DNA of 64,000 nucleotides from Nocardia sp. NBC_01503 (GTDB taxonomy: Bacteria; Actinomycetota; Actinomycetes; Mycobacteriales; Mycobacteriaceae): positions 7,130,001 through 7,194,000 of the forward strand of contig NZ_CP109596.1 in the NCBI RefSeq assembly GCF_036327755.1, written 5' to 3'. The position numbers were made by a program, and so were the translations under genes. Below, one piece after another: positions 25,020-34,948 of this stretch (the stretch's first letter is position 1; each line of letters starts with the position of its first letter). Under the pieces are notes generated by a model that was not told where the DNA came from, searched no databases, and saw only the letters and a program-made list of their open reading frames with translations.

Positions 25020-25048
25020 ACCGGGCGGTGCGCATCGGTGCGCCCGGT
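25020..25048. promoter_or_regulatory. inverted repeat between bla and lysR, candidate LysR operator
   Basis: ACCGGGCG (25020-25027) and CGCCCGGT (25041-25048) are perfect inverted arms with a 13-base spacer, 30 bases upstream of the lysR start in the divergent intergenic region. The arm-spacer layout suits a LysR-type site, but no binding consensus is known here. Confidence 0.4.
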
Positions 25049-25078
25049 GCGGGCAGGCGCTGCTGGTTCAATGGCGGC

Positions 25079-25954
25079 ATGGATCTGGTCCGCCACCTTC
25101 GCTTCTTCGTCTCCGTCGCGGACGAGGGGCATTTCGGCCGGGCGGCGGCCGCCTTGGATATGACCCAGCCGCCGCTGTCCCAGGGTTTGCGCAGGCTCGA
25201 AGAGCATCTGGGAGTCGAGCTGATTCATCGCACCCGGCAGGGTGCGATGCTCACCGCGGCGGGAACACAGCTGCTGCCGCGCGCCCGGCTGCTCGTCGAC
25301 GATGCCGAGCGGCTGCTGGCCGAGGCGCAGCGCATCGCGCATGCGCGCGGGACCGTGGCCTGGGGTGCGATCAGCGCGCTGCCCGATCGGATGGTGACCG
25401 GATGTGTCACCGCGCTGCGGGCGATGAGCGGGCCGGGTACGGCGGTGGCCACGACGATCGCGAACACCGTCGACCTGGTGGCCGATGTGCGGGCCGGGGT
25501 GTGCGAGGTGGCGGTGATCGAGCATCCGGCACTGGTGGACGGTGTGGATGTCGGTCCGGTCATCAAAGTGCCGCGCTGGCTCGTGGTTCCGGCCGATCAC
25601 CGCAGCGCCGAGGCCGAGCGGCCCACGCTGCCGATGCTCACCGGGCTGAGCTTCGCCCATTCGCCGCGCGCGGCGAATCCGCCCGCCTTCGATACCGTCG
25701 TGGACCTGTTGCGTGAGCGCGGCCTCGATGCCGACACCGTCACCGCGCGGGACGATCGTGCCGTGCTCGCGGCGGTCGCCGCCGGAACCAGCTTCGGTCT
25801 CACGGCGACACCGCCGACGGAGACTCCGGGCGTCACCTGGCTGCGTCTGGCACCGCAGGCGATCGCATTGCGGCTCAGGGTGATTCACCGTCCGGGCGGG
25901 AACGCGCAGGCGGATGCGGTGGATCGGGTGCTGTATCGCGAGCGCCTGCGATGA
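25079..25954 (+). CDS. LysR-family transcriptional regulator
   Basis: 291 residues from ATG 25079. The winged HTH covers residues 1-60 (MDLVRHLRFFVSVADEGHFGRAAAALDMTQPPLSQGLRRLEEHLGVELIHR) and is followed by the linker helix and a substrate-binding domain. It diverges from the class A beta-lactamase and its stop codon overlaps the ATG of the following beta-lactamase-fold gene (ATGA), so it is co-translated with that gene. By analogy with AmpR it may control one or both, but the effector is unknown. Confidence 0.92.
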   Translation: MDLVRHLRFFVSVADEGHFGRAAAALDMTQPPLSQGLRRLEEHLGVELIHRTRQGAMLTAAGTQLLPRARLLVDDAERLLAEAQRIAHARGTVAWGAISALPDRMVTGCVTALRAMSGPGTAVATTIANTVDLVADVRAGVCEVAVIEHPALVDGVDVGPVIKVPRWLVVPADHRSAEAERPTLPMLTGLSFAHSPRAANPPAFDTVVDLLRERGLDADTVTARDDRAVLAAVAAGTSFGLTATPPTETPGVTWLRLAPQAIALRLRVIHRPGGNAQADAVDRVLYRERLR

Positions 25955-26847
25955 GCAGCGCCGCGGACCGCATCCGCGCCGTCTTCGCCGATGCCGGATG
26001 CAGTGGCTGGCTGCACGCCCGCCGCTGCGCCGACCCCGCCACCGAGGTCGCGGTGGACGCGCACGAACGCGTGGTGACCGCCTCGGTCTACAAGCTCCCC
26101 CTCTTCGTCGCCTTCTGCCGCAGCGTCGATGCCGGGCGCATCGACCCCACCGCGCGCCTCACGGTCACCCCGTCGGAGTGCACACCCGGCCCGACCGGCA
26201 TTGCCGCACTGCATGATCCGGTCACCATGAGCTGGCGTGACCTGGCCACCTCGATGATGACGGTCTCCGACAATGCCGCCGCCGATGTCCTGCTCGGCGA
26301 AATCGGCTTGGGCCCGGTCGAAGATCTGGTCCGCGACCTCGGCCTGCACGAAACCCGCATTGTCGGCGGCACCGCCGATCAATACGAAAGCCTGGTCCGC
26401 GATACCGACACCCCCAGCACCGCAGCCGCTTTCGCCACCCTCGCCGACAATGACGAAGCCTGGTCCATCGCCGCCTACGACCCCACCTACGCCAGCGCCA
26501 CCACCCCCGAGGAGATGACCCGCTTCCTCTCCGCCCTCTGGACCGGCGCCCTGATCTCCCCCGGCCAAACGGATTTCGTCCGCGCGGTCATGCGCAACCA
26601 GGTCTGGCCCCACCGCATCGCGGCGGGCTTCCCCTACCGCGGCGTCTCCGTAGCGGGCAAGACCGGCACCGTCGGCATCATCCGCAACGAGGTCGCCGTC
26701 GTCGAATTCCCGGACGAATACCCCGTAGCCGTAGCGGTTTTCACCCGAGCCGCCCGTGCCGACCCGGTCCTACCCGCCGTCGACGCCGCCATCGCCGAGG
26801 CCGCCCGCATAGCCGTCACCGAACTACGCCGCCCACTCCCGGAGTAG
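25951..26847 (+). CDS. cytosolic serine beta-lactamase-like protein
   Basis: 298 residues with a class A beta-lactamase fold: SVYK near residue 49, VSDN near 109 and KTGT near 235. Two features differ from a true class A enzyme. There is no signal peptide (the protein begins MSSAADRIRAVFADAG), and the omega-loop E-x-x-L-N segment is not recognisable where it would be expected (…DNDEAWSIAAYDPTYASATTPEEM). Without Glu166 deacylation would be poor, so it may act as a penicillin-binding sensor or an esterase/peptidase. It is translationally coupled to the lysR gene (ATGA overlap). No motif points to a substrate. The 277 bp downstream, before jetA, hold nothing I recognise. Confidence 0.8.
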   Translation: MSSAADRIRAVFADAGCSGWLHARRCADPATEVAVDAHERVVTASVYKLPLFVAFCRSVDAGRIDPTARLTVTPSECTPGPTGIAALHDPVTMSWRDLATSMMTVSDNAAADVLLGEIGLGPVEDLVRDLGLHETRIVGGTADQYESLVRDTDTPSTAAAFATLADNDEAWSIAAYDPTYASATTPEEMTRFLSALWTGALISPGQTDFVRAVMRNQVWPHRIAAGFPYRGVSVAGKTGTVGIIRNEVAVVEFPDEYPVAVAVFTRAARADPVLPAVDAAIAEAARIAVTELRRPLPE

Positions 26848-27124
26848 GCCCCCACGGTCGCCACAGCGCATCAACGATCAACCACCGCACGCGGTGCATG
26901 GGCCACGGTGTCATCGATCAGGCACCCGAGCAGGTGGTCCCTCGCGTACTGGATTTCCTCGCACGGCATGATCACTCCGACATCGCGCTGTAGGGGATCA
27001 CTTCCTCGGACGTCCAGGCCGTCCGACGCGTCCGGCATCCGGATCCGCGCGGCCGACCTGGGGTTGGCGCGCCGACACTCGCCGCGATTCCGAACCGGTC
27101 GGCGGAGAGTACTACTCTTCTCCG

Positions 27125-28858
27125 GTGACCGAGTCCGCTGACGGATTGCTACAGAACCCCGGAGGGGCCGGGGTCGAGGAGTTTCCGCATGCCGATCGGC
27201 TGCGGCTGTTCTCCTTCGCCACGGCCGAGAAGCGCGGGGACTACCTGTGGGTTTTGCGTGCTTTCGATATGGCGCGCGGGGCGTATGTGGTGCTGTTGCA
27301 CGCCTCCGATGTTGTCGAGACGCTCAATCGTTGCCCCGGGGGGCCGCAGTTGACGCCGACGGAGGTGGGGCCGCTGCTGGAACAGCTGCATCAGTGGGGG
27401 GTACTGGAGCGCAGCTATGACGGGACTCGGGCCGCCACGCTGGCCGAGTATCGGAATCGGCATTTCGTGTATCAGTTCTCACAGGCCGGGTTTCAGGCGT
27501 ATCGGGCGGTGTCGGAGGTTTTGGAGGCGCGACTCGACGAGGCGGCGCTGTCGCGGCTGGTGCTGCCGGAGTTGCTGGCCGATCTGCACACCCTCGCCGA
27601 AGCCAACCGGGGCGGGGACGCACCGCGCGTGTATCGGGTGCTGAATCGACTCGATCGCGCACTGTCGGATCTCGCGGATCGGGCGGCGCACTTCTATCTG
27701 ACACTCGGCGATCTGGTGCGCACCACCGAGGCCACGCCCGAGGCGTTCCTGGCGCACAAGGACGCGCTGCTCGCGCATATGCGGGAATTCTCCATGGATC
27801 TGGCGCGGTTCGCGCCGCGCCTGGCCGCCGCGATTCGGGAGGTGGAGGAGACCGGGGTCGAGGAGCTCATCGAGCGAGCGGCGCGGTGCGATGAACGCGT
27901 TCTGCTGAATAACGCTGAGCGCCAATCGGATTGGCGGGCGCGCTGGCAGGGTCTGCGGTCCTGGTTCGTGGGCGATGGCAGCGAGGGCGGACTCACCGAA
28001 TGTGAGCGGCTGCGTGAGGCGACCATGAGCGCCATCGCGGCGGTGCTGTCCCTGCTGCGTCGGGTGACCGAGACGCGCAAGGGCGGAGTCAGCCGGGAAT
28101 CGGCGCTGCGCCATCTCGCGGGATGGTTCACCGCCGCGCCGACGGCCGATGCCGCGCACGCGCTGTTCGATGCCGTATTCGGATTGGGGCGGCCCCGCCA
28201 TCTGGCCATGCACCATCCCGACGCCGATGTCATTCCGGCGATCCGATCCTGGTGGGACGCACCGCCATTGGAGATCGCCCGCACCCTCGCCGAGACGGGA
28301 CGACCGCCCACGCCCGGCGCACCCGCCCGCCTGCAACGCAATGACGCCGGAATCCGCCGCCTGCGCGAAGCCCAACTGGACGCGCAGCGCGCCCGCTCGG
28401 AGGCCGCGCGCTCGCTCGCCTCGGCCGATGTGCACGAGCGCGAACTCGACGAACGCGAGACCGAGGTGCTGCTGCGCCTGATCGACGCCGCCTCCACCGC
28501 ATGGGTGCCGGTGAGCGGAAGGGTCGCGGGCACAACGGGTTCCGACAGCGGGGTGACGCTGACGGTCTCCGAATGCGAGGGCTCGACCGTGGTGCGCACC
28601 TCGCGCGGGCTGCTCCACCTCAACAACCGCAGGCTGCAGGTGCGCGAAACGGTCTCCGCGCGCAAGAGCAAGCCCGCGACCGGTCGGGCGACCAGGGCGG
28701 CGGGCGAATCCACCCGCGGCCGCGGGGACGGTCCCGGCGACCCGGCAGAGCGCGATCTGACCGAACACGCGAAATCCGGCGGCGGCACAGCGGACCGCAC
28801 CGACGGCACGGCGCACGGCGAATCGACCGAACTCGGCGTCGGTAAGGAGGTCGGCTGA
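27125..28858 (+). CDS. jetA: Wadjet (type III) JetA / TIGR02677, DUF2397 family
   Basis: 577 residues from GTG 27125. The protein matches the DUF2397 layout: N-terminal winged-helix part (LRLFSFATAEKRGDYLWVLRAFDMARG…), QLHQWGVLERSYDGTRAATLAEYRNRHFVYQFSQAG, then long helical segments and ALFDAVFGLGRPRHLAMHHPDAD. JetA is the kleisin-like (MukF-like) subunit that bridges the SMC heads. The C-terminal 70 residues are Arg/Gly/Glu-rich and probably disordered. Its stop overlaps the jetB ATG. Wadjet complexes recognise and, with JetD, cut small circular DNA such as plasmids. Confidence 0.85.
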   Translation: MTESADGLLQNPGGAGVEEFPHADRLRLFSFATAEKRGDYLWVLRAFDMARGAYVVLLHASDVVETLNRCPGGPQLTPTEVGPLLEQLHQWGVLERSYDGTRAATLAEYRNRHFVYQFSQAGFQAYRAVSEVLEARLDEAALSRLVLPELLADLHTLAEANRGGDAPRVYRVLNRLDRALSDLADRAAHFYLTLGDLVRTTEATPEAFLAHKDALLAHMREFSMDLARFAPRLAAAIREVEETGVEELIERAARCDERVLLNNAERQSDWRARWQGLRSWFVGDGSEGGLTECERLREATMSAIAAVLSLLRRVTETRKGGVSRESALRHLAGWFTAAPTADAAHALFDAVFGLGRPRHLAMHHPDADVIPAIRSWWDAPPLEIARTLAETGRPPTPGAPARLQRNDAGIRRLREAQLDAQRARSEAARSLASADVHERELDERETEVLLRLIDAASTAWVPVSGRVAGTTGSDSGVTLTVSECEGSTVVRTSRGLLHLNNRRLQVRETVSARKSKPATGRATRAAGESTRGRGDGPGDPAERDLTEHAKSGGGTADRTDGTAHGESTELGVGKEVG

Positions 28859-30360
28859 TGCATGCGCGCACCATCGACTCACTCGCGCTGGACAGTTATC
28901 AGCGGGCCGCGCGGGTGGTGCTGGCCAATCACCTGATCACCCGGAGTTATCCGGATCGTATTGCACTGCCGTTGATTCGGCGGTGGGCGACCGAATTGCG
29001 CGAGGATCTGGCGGAGCTGTTCGGGTATCGGCTCGAAGTCACCGAGACCACGGCTCGACTGTTCCCGGTGCTGGACAAGCTCGATGCCGGGCGGCCCGCG
29101 CGCACGGCCGCGGATCGCCTGTTCGATCGGCGGCGGTACGCCTATCTGGCGCTGGCCTTGGCCGCGCTGGGCCGGGCCGGGGATCAGATCACGCTGTCCG
29201 AGTTGGCGGATCAGGTCGCGGCGTACACCGAGCGGGTGGACGGGCTGGATCTGGCCGCCGATCGGGCCGGGGATCGGGACGCCTTCGTGGACGCGGTCGG
29301 CTGGCTGGCGGCACGCGGTGCGGTCAGTCTCGCCGATGGTGACGCCGGTGGCTGGGCGAGCGATCCCGAAGCGGGAGAGGCGCTTTACGATATCGACCGC
29401 TCCGTGGTGTTCGCGCTGTTCCGGCCGCCCCGCGCGCTACAACACCTGCAGAGTGTCACCGGACTGCTGGGCGAAGAGGCGGGCGGCGGCGACACCCGCT
29501 CCCCCGCAATGGCTTTGGCATCGCGCGCGGTACGCCGGGCGCTGGTCGAGCAGCCTGTCGTATACGCCGACGATCTCCACGAACCACACCGGTCGCTGCT
29601 CGCCCAGGAGAAGCTGGTGCGCGAGGTCGAGCAGGTCACCGGACTCAAGGCCGAGCGGCGCGCGGAAGGCGTTGCGCTGATCGACAGTTCGGGTCGGCTC
29701 TCCGACGTGCGGTTCCCCGGCACGGGCACGCTCGCCCAGGTCGCGCTGCTGCTCGCCGGTGAGATCGCCGATCTGGTACTGGATCTCGACAATCCCGTCG
29801 CGCGTATCCCCCGGCCGGAGCGCCCGCTCGCGGACCTGGCCGAACAACTCGATACCGCGATTCCCACGACGACGGTCTTCGCGCCGCTCGCCGACGCCGT
29901 GGATATCTTCGCCACCGAAGAGGATTCGGACTTCGACGAGCGGGAAGAGCCGGAGATTCCGGTGTACCCCTTTATCGACGCCGAGTGGATCCGCGAAACC
30001 GTCAGAATGCTGGCAGCGCGCTATGGGGCCACCTTCGCGGCACAGTGGCAGGCCGATGTACCCGGCCTGACCGCAGAGGCGGTCGGTCTCCTGGAGCGGC
30101 TCCAACTCATCGAACGCGTCGACACCGGCGAATCCGGAACTCCCGCACCGCCGCACGACCTCGGCTCGGGCCTGCTGATCCTCCCCGCGCTGGCCCGCTA
30201 TCGCGGCGCGATCGTCACCATCCGCACCCGCGCGGAGACCGAATTGTTCATCTCGCCGAGCGATATGGGTGGAGCGGACACATCGCCCGCCGACGCTGAA
30301 CCCGATCCGGCAGTGGATCACACCGAGCTTGTCGCTATCGAGAAGGGATCCGGGAACTGA
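28858..30360 (+). CDS. jetB: Wadjet (type III) JetB / TIGR02678, DUF2398 family
   Basis: 500 residues, typical for DUF2398. Recognisable parts are the N-terminal YQRAARVVLANHLITRSYPDRIALPLIRRWATELREDLAELFGYRLEV region, DRRRYAYLALALAALGRAGDQITLSELADQV, and QPVVYADDLHEPHRSLLAQEKLVREVEQVTGLKAERRAEG. JetB is the MukE-like KITE subunit that binds the kleisin. Start ATG 28858 overlaps the jetA stop and its own stop overlaps the jetC ATG (TGATG), so stoichiometric production by coupled translation is expected. Confidence 0.85.
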   Translation: MHARTIDSLALDSYQRAARVVLANHLITRSYPDRIALPLIRRWATELREDLAELFGYRLEVTETTARLFPVLDKLDAGRPARTAADRLFDRRRYAYLALALAALGRAGDQITLSELADQVAAYTERVDGLDLAADRAGDRDAFVDAVGWLAARGAVSLADGDAGGWASDPEAGEALYDIDRSVVFALFRPPRALQHLQSVTGLLGEEAGGGDTRSPAMALASRAVRRALVEQPVVYADDLHEPHRSLLAQEKLVREVEQVTGLKAERRAEGVALIDSSGRLSDVRFPGTGTLAQVALLLAGEIADLVLDLDNPVARIPRPERPLADLAEQLDTAIPTTTVFAPLADAVDIFATEEDSDFDEREEPEIPVYPFIDAEWIRETVRMLAARYGATFAAQWQADVPGLTAEAVGLLERLQLIERVDTGESGTPAPPHDLGSGLLILPALARYRGAIVTIRTRAETELFISPSDMGGADTSPADAEPDPAVDHTELVAIEKGSGN

Positions 30361-33300
30361 TGGCCGACCTCATTCACGGTGGAGTCCGCTTCGTCCCCAC
30401 CCGCGCGGGCATTGTCAACCTGTGGGACTACCGGGACCAGGAGTTCTGCTTCGCCGACGGGCGACTGGTGCTGCGCGGGCCCAACGGTTCCGGTAAGACC
30501 AAGGCCCTAGAGGTGCTGTTCCCGTTCGTACTGGACGGGCGCATCGAACCGCGGCGGTTGAATCCGTTCGCGGGTGAAGAGCGCACCATGAAGTCGAATC
30601 TGCTGTACCGCAAGCAGGAATCGGCCTACTCGTATGTGTGGATGGAGTTCGCGCGCGGCACCTGGGACGAGCCGGAGACGGTGACGGTCGGCATCGGTAT
30701 GCGCGCCACCCGGTCCTCGGACAAGGTGACGCGCTGGTACTTCGTCGCCGATGGTCGTGTGGGCGTGGACTTCTCACTGCTCGGGCCGGACGATCGGCCG
30801 CTCACCCGTAAGCAGTTGGCCGAGCAGATCGGCGGCGACGCCATCGTCGATCGGCCGGTGGAGTATCGCGCCGCCATCGACGCCCGCATGTTCGGGCTCG
30901 GGCAGCAGCGGTACGACCAGCTCATCAATCTGATTCTCACGCTGCGCCGTCCGCAGCTGGCCAAGAACCTGGACCCGCGCGGACTGTCGCAGGCGCTCAC
31001 CGATGGTCTGCGGCCCCTGGACGAGCAGTTGATCCTGGACGCGGCGCGCTCGTTCAGCGATATGGAGGAGGTCGGGCGCACCCTCGAAGGGCTCGTCCAG
31101 GCCGATACCGCCACCCGCGCGTTCGTCGGCGTGTATCGCAAATACCTTGCGGTACAGGCGAAGACGGATATCGACCAGGTGCGCTCCCGCCTCGACACGG
31201 TGACGCATGCCAGCACCGCCCTGCATGCCGCCGCGGCGCTGCGCCAGCGTCGTGAGGCCGATCGCGCCGCCGTCGAGACCCGCGCCGAGGATGCCGACCG
31301 CGCCTACGAGCAGGCGCTCTCGGATCGCGAAACCCTGCAGCGCTCCAGCGCGTACGAGGGCAAACAGCAGCTCGACGACCTCGCCGATGCCGTGCGCCGC
31401 CTGGAGACCTCCTCGGCCGTCCACCGGGACAAGGCGCTCAAGGCCCGCCAGACCGTGGATCAGCGGGCCCAGGAGTCAGAGCGCGCGCAATCCGCCGTCC
31501 AGCACGCCGCCTCGGCCCTGGCCCGTGGCGAGGACGAATTGCGTTCCGCCGCGGAGGAAGCCGGTATCCCCTGGACCGCACTGCCGGAGCAGGCCCGCGC
31601 CGACCACCTCACCACCACCGTGCGCAGTCACGCGGAGGAGCGTGACGCCGACGTCCGCGCCGTCCGCCGCGCCCTCACCATGGTCGACGCCGCCGTCACC
31701 GAACGCACCCGCGCCGAGCGCGCCGCCCAGCGCGCCACCGAACTCCGCGAATCCGCCGCCGCCGAACTGGCCCAGGCCGAAGCCTCGGTAACCCTGGCCC
31801 GCTCCGATACCGCCGTCTCCCTGCGCAACTGGTGGGACGAGCACCGCGAGGTCTACTCCCCCATCCGCGACGGCCTCTTCGAAGCCCTCAACGACGCTCT
31901 CGCCGCCGCGGGCACCGAGAACCCCGCCCCGCAACGCCACAACTCCGCCGCCGGAATGCTCGGCGCGCCAGGCGGTTCCGGTAAGGCACGGGGCCGCAAG
32001 GGCACGGCCGCGGCGAGCGCGGCGGCGGGCGGTGCCGCGACCGATCCGACCGCCATCGGCAAGACCGCGAACGCGGGTGCGGCCGGGGAAGATCCCCGTG
32101 CCGACGGCGGCACGTCCTCGAACGGTTCCGGCCGCGACGGCTCCCCCGCGACCGCGGCGGTCTCGGATGCCGCTGCGAGCGGTCCGGACGGCTTGTCCGC
32201 CAGCCCATTCGGCGACGACGGCGCGATCCTCGCCAGTCCGGCCGAGGTGCTGGCCGATCGCACCGAACCGCTGACCGAGGAGATCCGCGGCCGCCGCCAG
32301 GAGGCCCGCGCGCGAGCCACCCAGGCCAAGGCCCGGGCCGCCGAACTGCGCGCCGAGCGGGAACAGGTCGCGGCCGAACGCGATGACGCGCCGAAGGCAT
32401 TTCCCGCGCGTACCGATGTGCGCGGCGAACGACCAGGGGCACCCCTGTGGCGACTTGTCCGCTTCGCGGATCATGTGCGCCCGGAGGCGGCGGCTGGCAT
32501 CGAGGCCGCACTCCAGGCCGCGAACCTCCTCGACGGCTGGGTGTGCGCCGAATCCGCACTGCCCGACCACGCTTCGGACCAGTTCCTGGTGCCGCTGCCC
32601 GCGGCTCAGCGTCCCAGCGGCCGCACCCTCGCCGATGTGCTTGTGGTGGAGGACGATTCCGACGCGCTCACCGTGCCCCGCCAGACCGTCGCCGATGTGC
32701 TCGCCTCGATCGCCCTGCATGAAGCCGCCTCGGGAGGAAGCGGCATCGCCAAGGCCGACGGCACGTCGGCCGATGGGCGTTCGAAGTCCGCAGTCGCCGC
32801 GCCTATGGTCCCGAATTCGGTTGCGGGCGTGGCGGAGCTGTTCACCATCGCCACCGATGGATGCTATCGGCAGGGTGTGCAGGTCGGGCGGCATTTCAAG
32901 GGCGATGCCGAATTCATCGGCAGCACCGCTCGGGCACGCCGCCGGGAACTGCGGCTCGCGGAGCTGGCGGCGGCCATCGAAGCGGCCGAGACCGCTGTCG
33001 AGGACGCGCTGACCGAGGAGCGGTCCGCCACCGAGGAGTTGGCGCGGGTTTCGGCCGCCGCCAAGGCTTTGCCGCGGACCACGGCGGTAACCGCCGCGCT
33101 GCGGGCTGTTTCGGAGGCCGCGGGTATGTTGCGGTCGCGGTCGGAGGCGGCAGCGCAGGCGGAGCGGGACCTCGATCAGGCGGTCGGCGAGTATTCGACC
33201 GCCGATAAGAAGGTCCGGGCCATCGCCACCGAGCACAAGGCTCCGCGCGATCCCGCCGAACTCGATGCCCTCGCGGCGGCGGTGCGGCACTTCGAGAATG

Positions 33301-34943
33301 CCGGAACCGCGCTACTGCGGTTGCGCGGTGATCATCAGCGCGAGCATGAACGGTCTCGCGAATCCGGGGACCGCCTCGACGAGGCCACCGATCTCGCGGA
33401 GGCGTTCGCCGAAGAGGCCGAGGCCGCACGCAGCGGATACGAGGAGCAGCAGCGCAAGCTCGAGACGCTCCGGGAGGCGCTGGGCGCCGGCGCCGCCGAT
33501 ATCGACCGCGAGCTGGAGCTCGCCCGCGAACGCATCGATGCCGCACGGGCGGAGCAGAAGGCGGCGCGCAAGGCCGCGCACGACGCCATCGAGGCCGTCG
33601 GCACCGCCGAGGGTGCGCATCGGGCGGCGCATGCCGCGCTCGGGACCGCCCTCACCGAATTGCTCGCCGATGTGCGGCAGCTGGCCCCGTACGCGCGACC
33701 GGACCTGCTGAGCCTGCTCGGTGCGCCGGTCGAAAGCCGCTGGCCCAGTAGCGATGCCGCCTGGTCCACTCCCGAACAGCTGCTGTACCGGATCGAGAAC
33801 GGTGATCCCGAACAGGAGCCCAAGGTCCTGCCGGACGAGGTGGCCGAACTCTTCGAGAACCTGGCCGCCGCAACGGCTTCCGTCCGCGCCGGAGAGGCCA
33901 CCCGCAAGACCACCCGCAGTGCGGTCACCACCGCGCTACAGGAGTTCGATGCCGCGCTCACCGCCGCCCGGCAGGATTACCGCCTGCACTGGGACGCCGC
34001 GGACGGTCTCACCGTGGTGCAGGTGCACGATGATCACGGCCTCTCCTCGCTCGCCGATTTCGCCGAGCGCATCGGCGGCGCACGCCGCGATCAGGAGCTG
34101 CTGCTCACCGACTCCGAGCGGCGCATCCTGGAGGACGCCCTGCTCACCGGCCTGGCCCAGCAGATTCACGAACGCACCAGTGACGCACGCGATCTGATCA
34201 ATCGCATGGGTATGGAGATGAAGCAGCGGCGGATGTCCTCGGGCAATACCATCGGCGTGCACTGGGTACTGGCCGATGCGCTGTCGGAGCCCGCCCGCGC
34301 GGTCTGCAAACTCCTGGACCGGGACTCCTCCGAGCTCACCCCGGACGATCTGGCCACCATCCGTTCGCATTTCGCGTCCGAGATCCGCTCCGCGCGTGCC
34401 TCGCATCCCGAGCGCTCGTTCCCGGAGATCCTGGCCGCCACCCTGGATTACCGCACCTGGCGGGCATTCTCGTTCACCATCATCACCTCCGATGGCACCG
34501 AGGACCGGCTCACCGTGGCCCGGCACAGCGCGCTGTCGGGTGGTGAGCAGTCGGTCTCACTGCATCTGCCGCTCTTCGCGGCCGCGCACGTCATGCTGGA
34601 CTCGGCGGACCCGCAGGCCCCGCGGCTACTCGCCCTGGACGAGGCGTTCGCTGGCGTCGACGACAACGGTAAGAGCGAACTGCTGGGCCTGTCCGTGCAA
34701 TTCGATCTCGACCTCTTCATGACCGGCTACGACCTCTGGATCACCTACACCCACGTCCCCGGCTGCGCCCATTACGATCTCGCGCACTCCGCCGCCGAGA
34801 ACACCGTCAGCGCCACCCTGCTGGTCTGGGACGCCGACGATCTGCTCGCCGAACACGACGGCACCGACCTCGCCGCCGCCCTCGGCTCGCCCAATCGCCG
34901 TCGCCTCCCGCACGGTGTGGAAGGCGCGGTTGCCCTGCTGTAG
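30360..34943 (+). CDS. jetC: Wadjet (type III) JetC / TIGR02680, SMC-like ATPase
   Basis: 1527 residues with a split ABC-type ATPase: Walker A GPNGSGKT at residues 40-47, the ABC signature LSGGEQSV near 1391 and Walker B LLALDEAF near 1423. Long coiled-coil arms lie between (EQALSDRETLQ…; EHERSRESGDRLDEATDLAEAFAEEAEAAR). This is the DNA-translocating motor of Wadjet (MukB-like). An unusual Gly/Ala/Ser/Asp-rich stretch of roughly 110 residues (about 520-630) interrupts the arm, and a shorter one follows near 800. The gene normally next to it, jetD, is missing. Confidence 0.88.
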   Translation: MADLIHGGVRFVPTRAGIVNLWDYRDQEFCFADGRLVLRGPNGSGKTKALEVLFPFVLDGRIEPRRLNPFAGEERTMKSNLLYRKQESAYSYVWMEFARGTWDEPETVTVGIGMRATRSSDKVTRWYFVADGRVGVDFSLLGPDDRPLTRKQLAEQIGGDAIVDRPVEYRAAIDARMFGLGQQRYDQLINLILTLRRPQLAKNLDPRGLSQALTDGLRPLDEQLILDAARSFSDMEEVGRTLEGLVQADTATRAFVGVYRKYLAVQAKTDIDQVRSRLDTVTHASTALHAAAALRQRREADRAAVETRAEDADRAYEQALSDRETLQRSSAYEGKQQLDDLADAVRRLETSSAVHRDKALKARQTVDQRAQESERAQSAVQHAASALARGEDELRSAAEEAGIPWTALPEQARADHLTTTVRSHAEERDADVRAVRRALTMVDAAVTERTRAERAAQRATELRESAAAELAQAEASVTLARSDTAVSLRNWWDEHREVYSPIRDGLFEALNDALAAAGTENPAPQRHNSAAGMLGAPGGSGKARGRKGTAAASAAAGGAATDPTAIGKTANAGAAGEDPRADGGTSSNGSGRDGSPATAAVSDAAASGPDGLSASPFGDDGAILASPAEVLADRTEPLTEEIRGRRQEARARATQAKARAAELRAEREQVAAERDDAPKAFPARTDVRGERPGAPLWRLVRFADHVRPEAAAGIEAALQAANLLDGWVCAESALPDHASDQFLVPLPAAQRPSGRTLADVLVVEDDSDALTVPRQTVADVLASIALHEAASGGSGIAKADGTSADGRSKSAVAAPMVPNSVAGVAELFTIATDGCYRQGVQVGRHFKGDAEFIGSTARARRRELRLAELAAAIEAAETAVEDALTEERSATEELARVSAAAKALPRTTAVTAALRAVSEAAGMLRSRSEAAAQAERDLDQAVGEYSTADKKVRAIATEHKAPRDPAELDALAAAVRHFENAGTALLRLRGDHQREHERSRESGDRLDEATDLAEAFAEEAEAARSGYEEQQRKLETLREALGAGAADIDRELELARERIDAARAEQKAARKAAHDAIEAVGTAEGAHRAAHAALGTALTELLADVRQLAPYARPDLLSLLGAPVESRWPSSDAAWSTPEQLLYRIENGDPEQEPKVLPDEVAELFENLAAATASVRAGEATRKTTRSAVTTALQEFDAALTAARQDYRLHWDAADGLTVVQVHDDHGLSSLADFAERIGGARRDQELLLTDSERRILEDALLTGLAQQIHERTSDARDLINRMGMEMKQRRMSSGNTIGVHWVLADALSEPARAVCKLLDRDSSELTPDDLATIRSHFASEIRSARASHPERSFPEILAATLDYRTWRAFSFTIITSDGTEDRLTVARHSALSGGEQSVSLHLPLFAAAHVMLDSADPQAPRLLALDEAFAGVDDNGKSELLGLSVQFDLDLFMTGYDLWITYTHVPGCAHYDLAHSAAENTVSATLLVWDADDLLAEHDGTDLAAALGSPNRRRLPHGVEGAVALL

Positions 34944-34948
34944 AAGCG

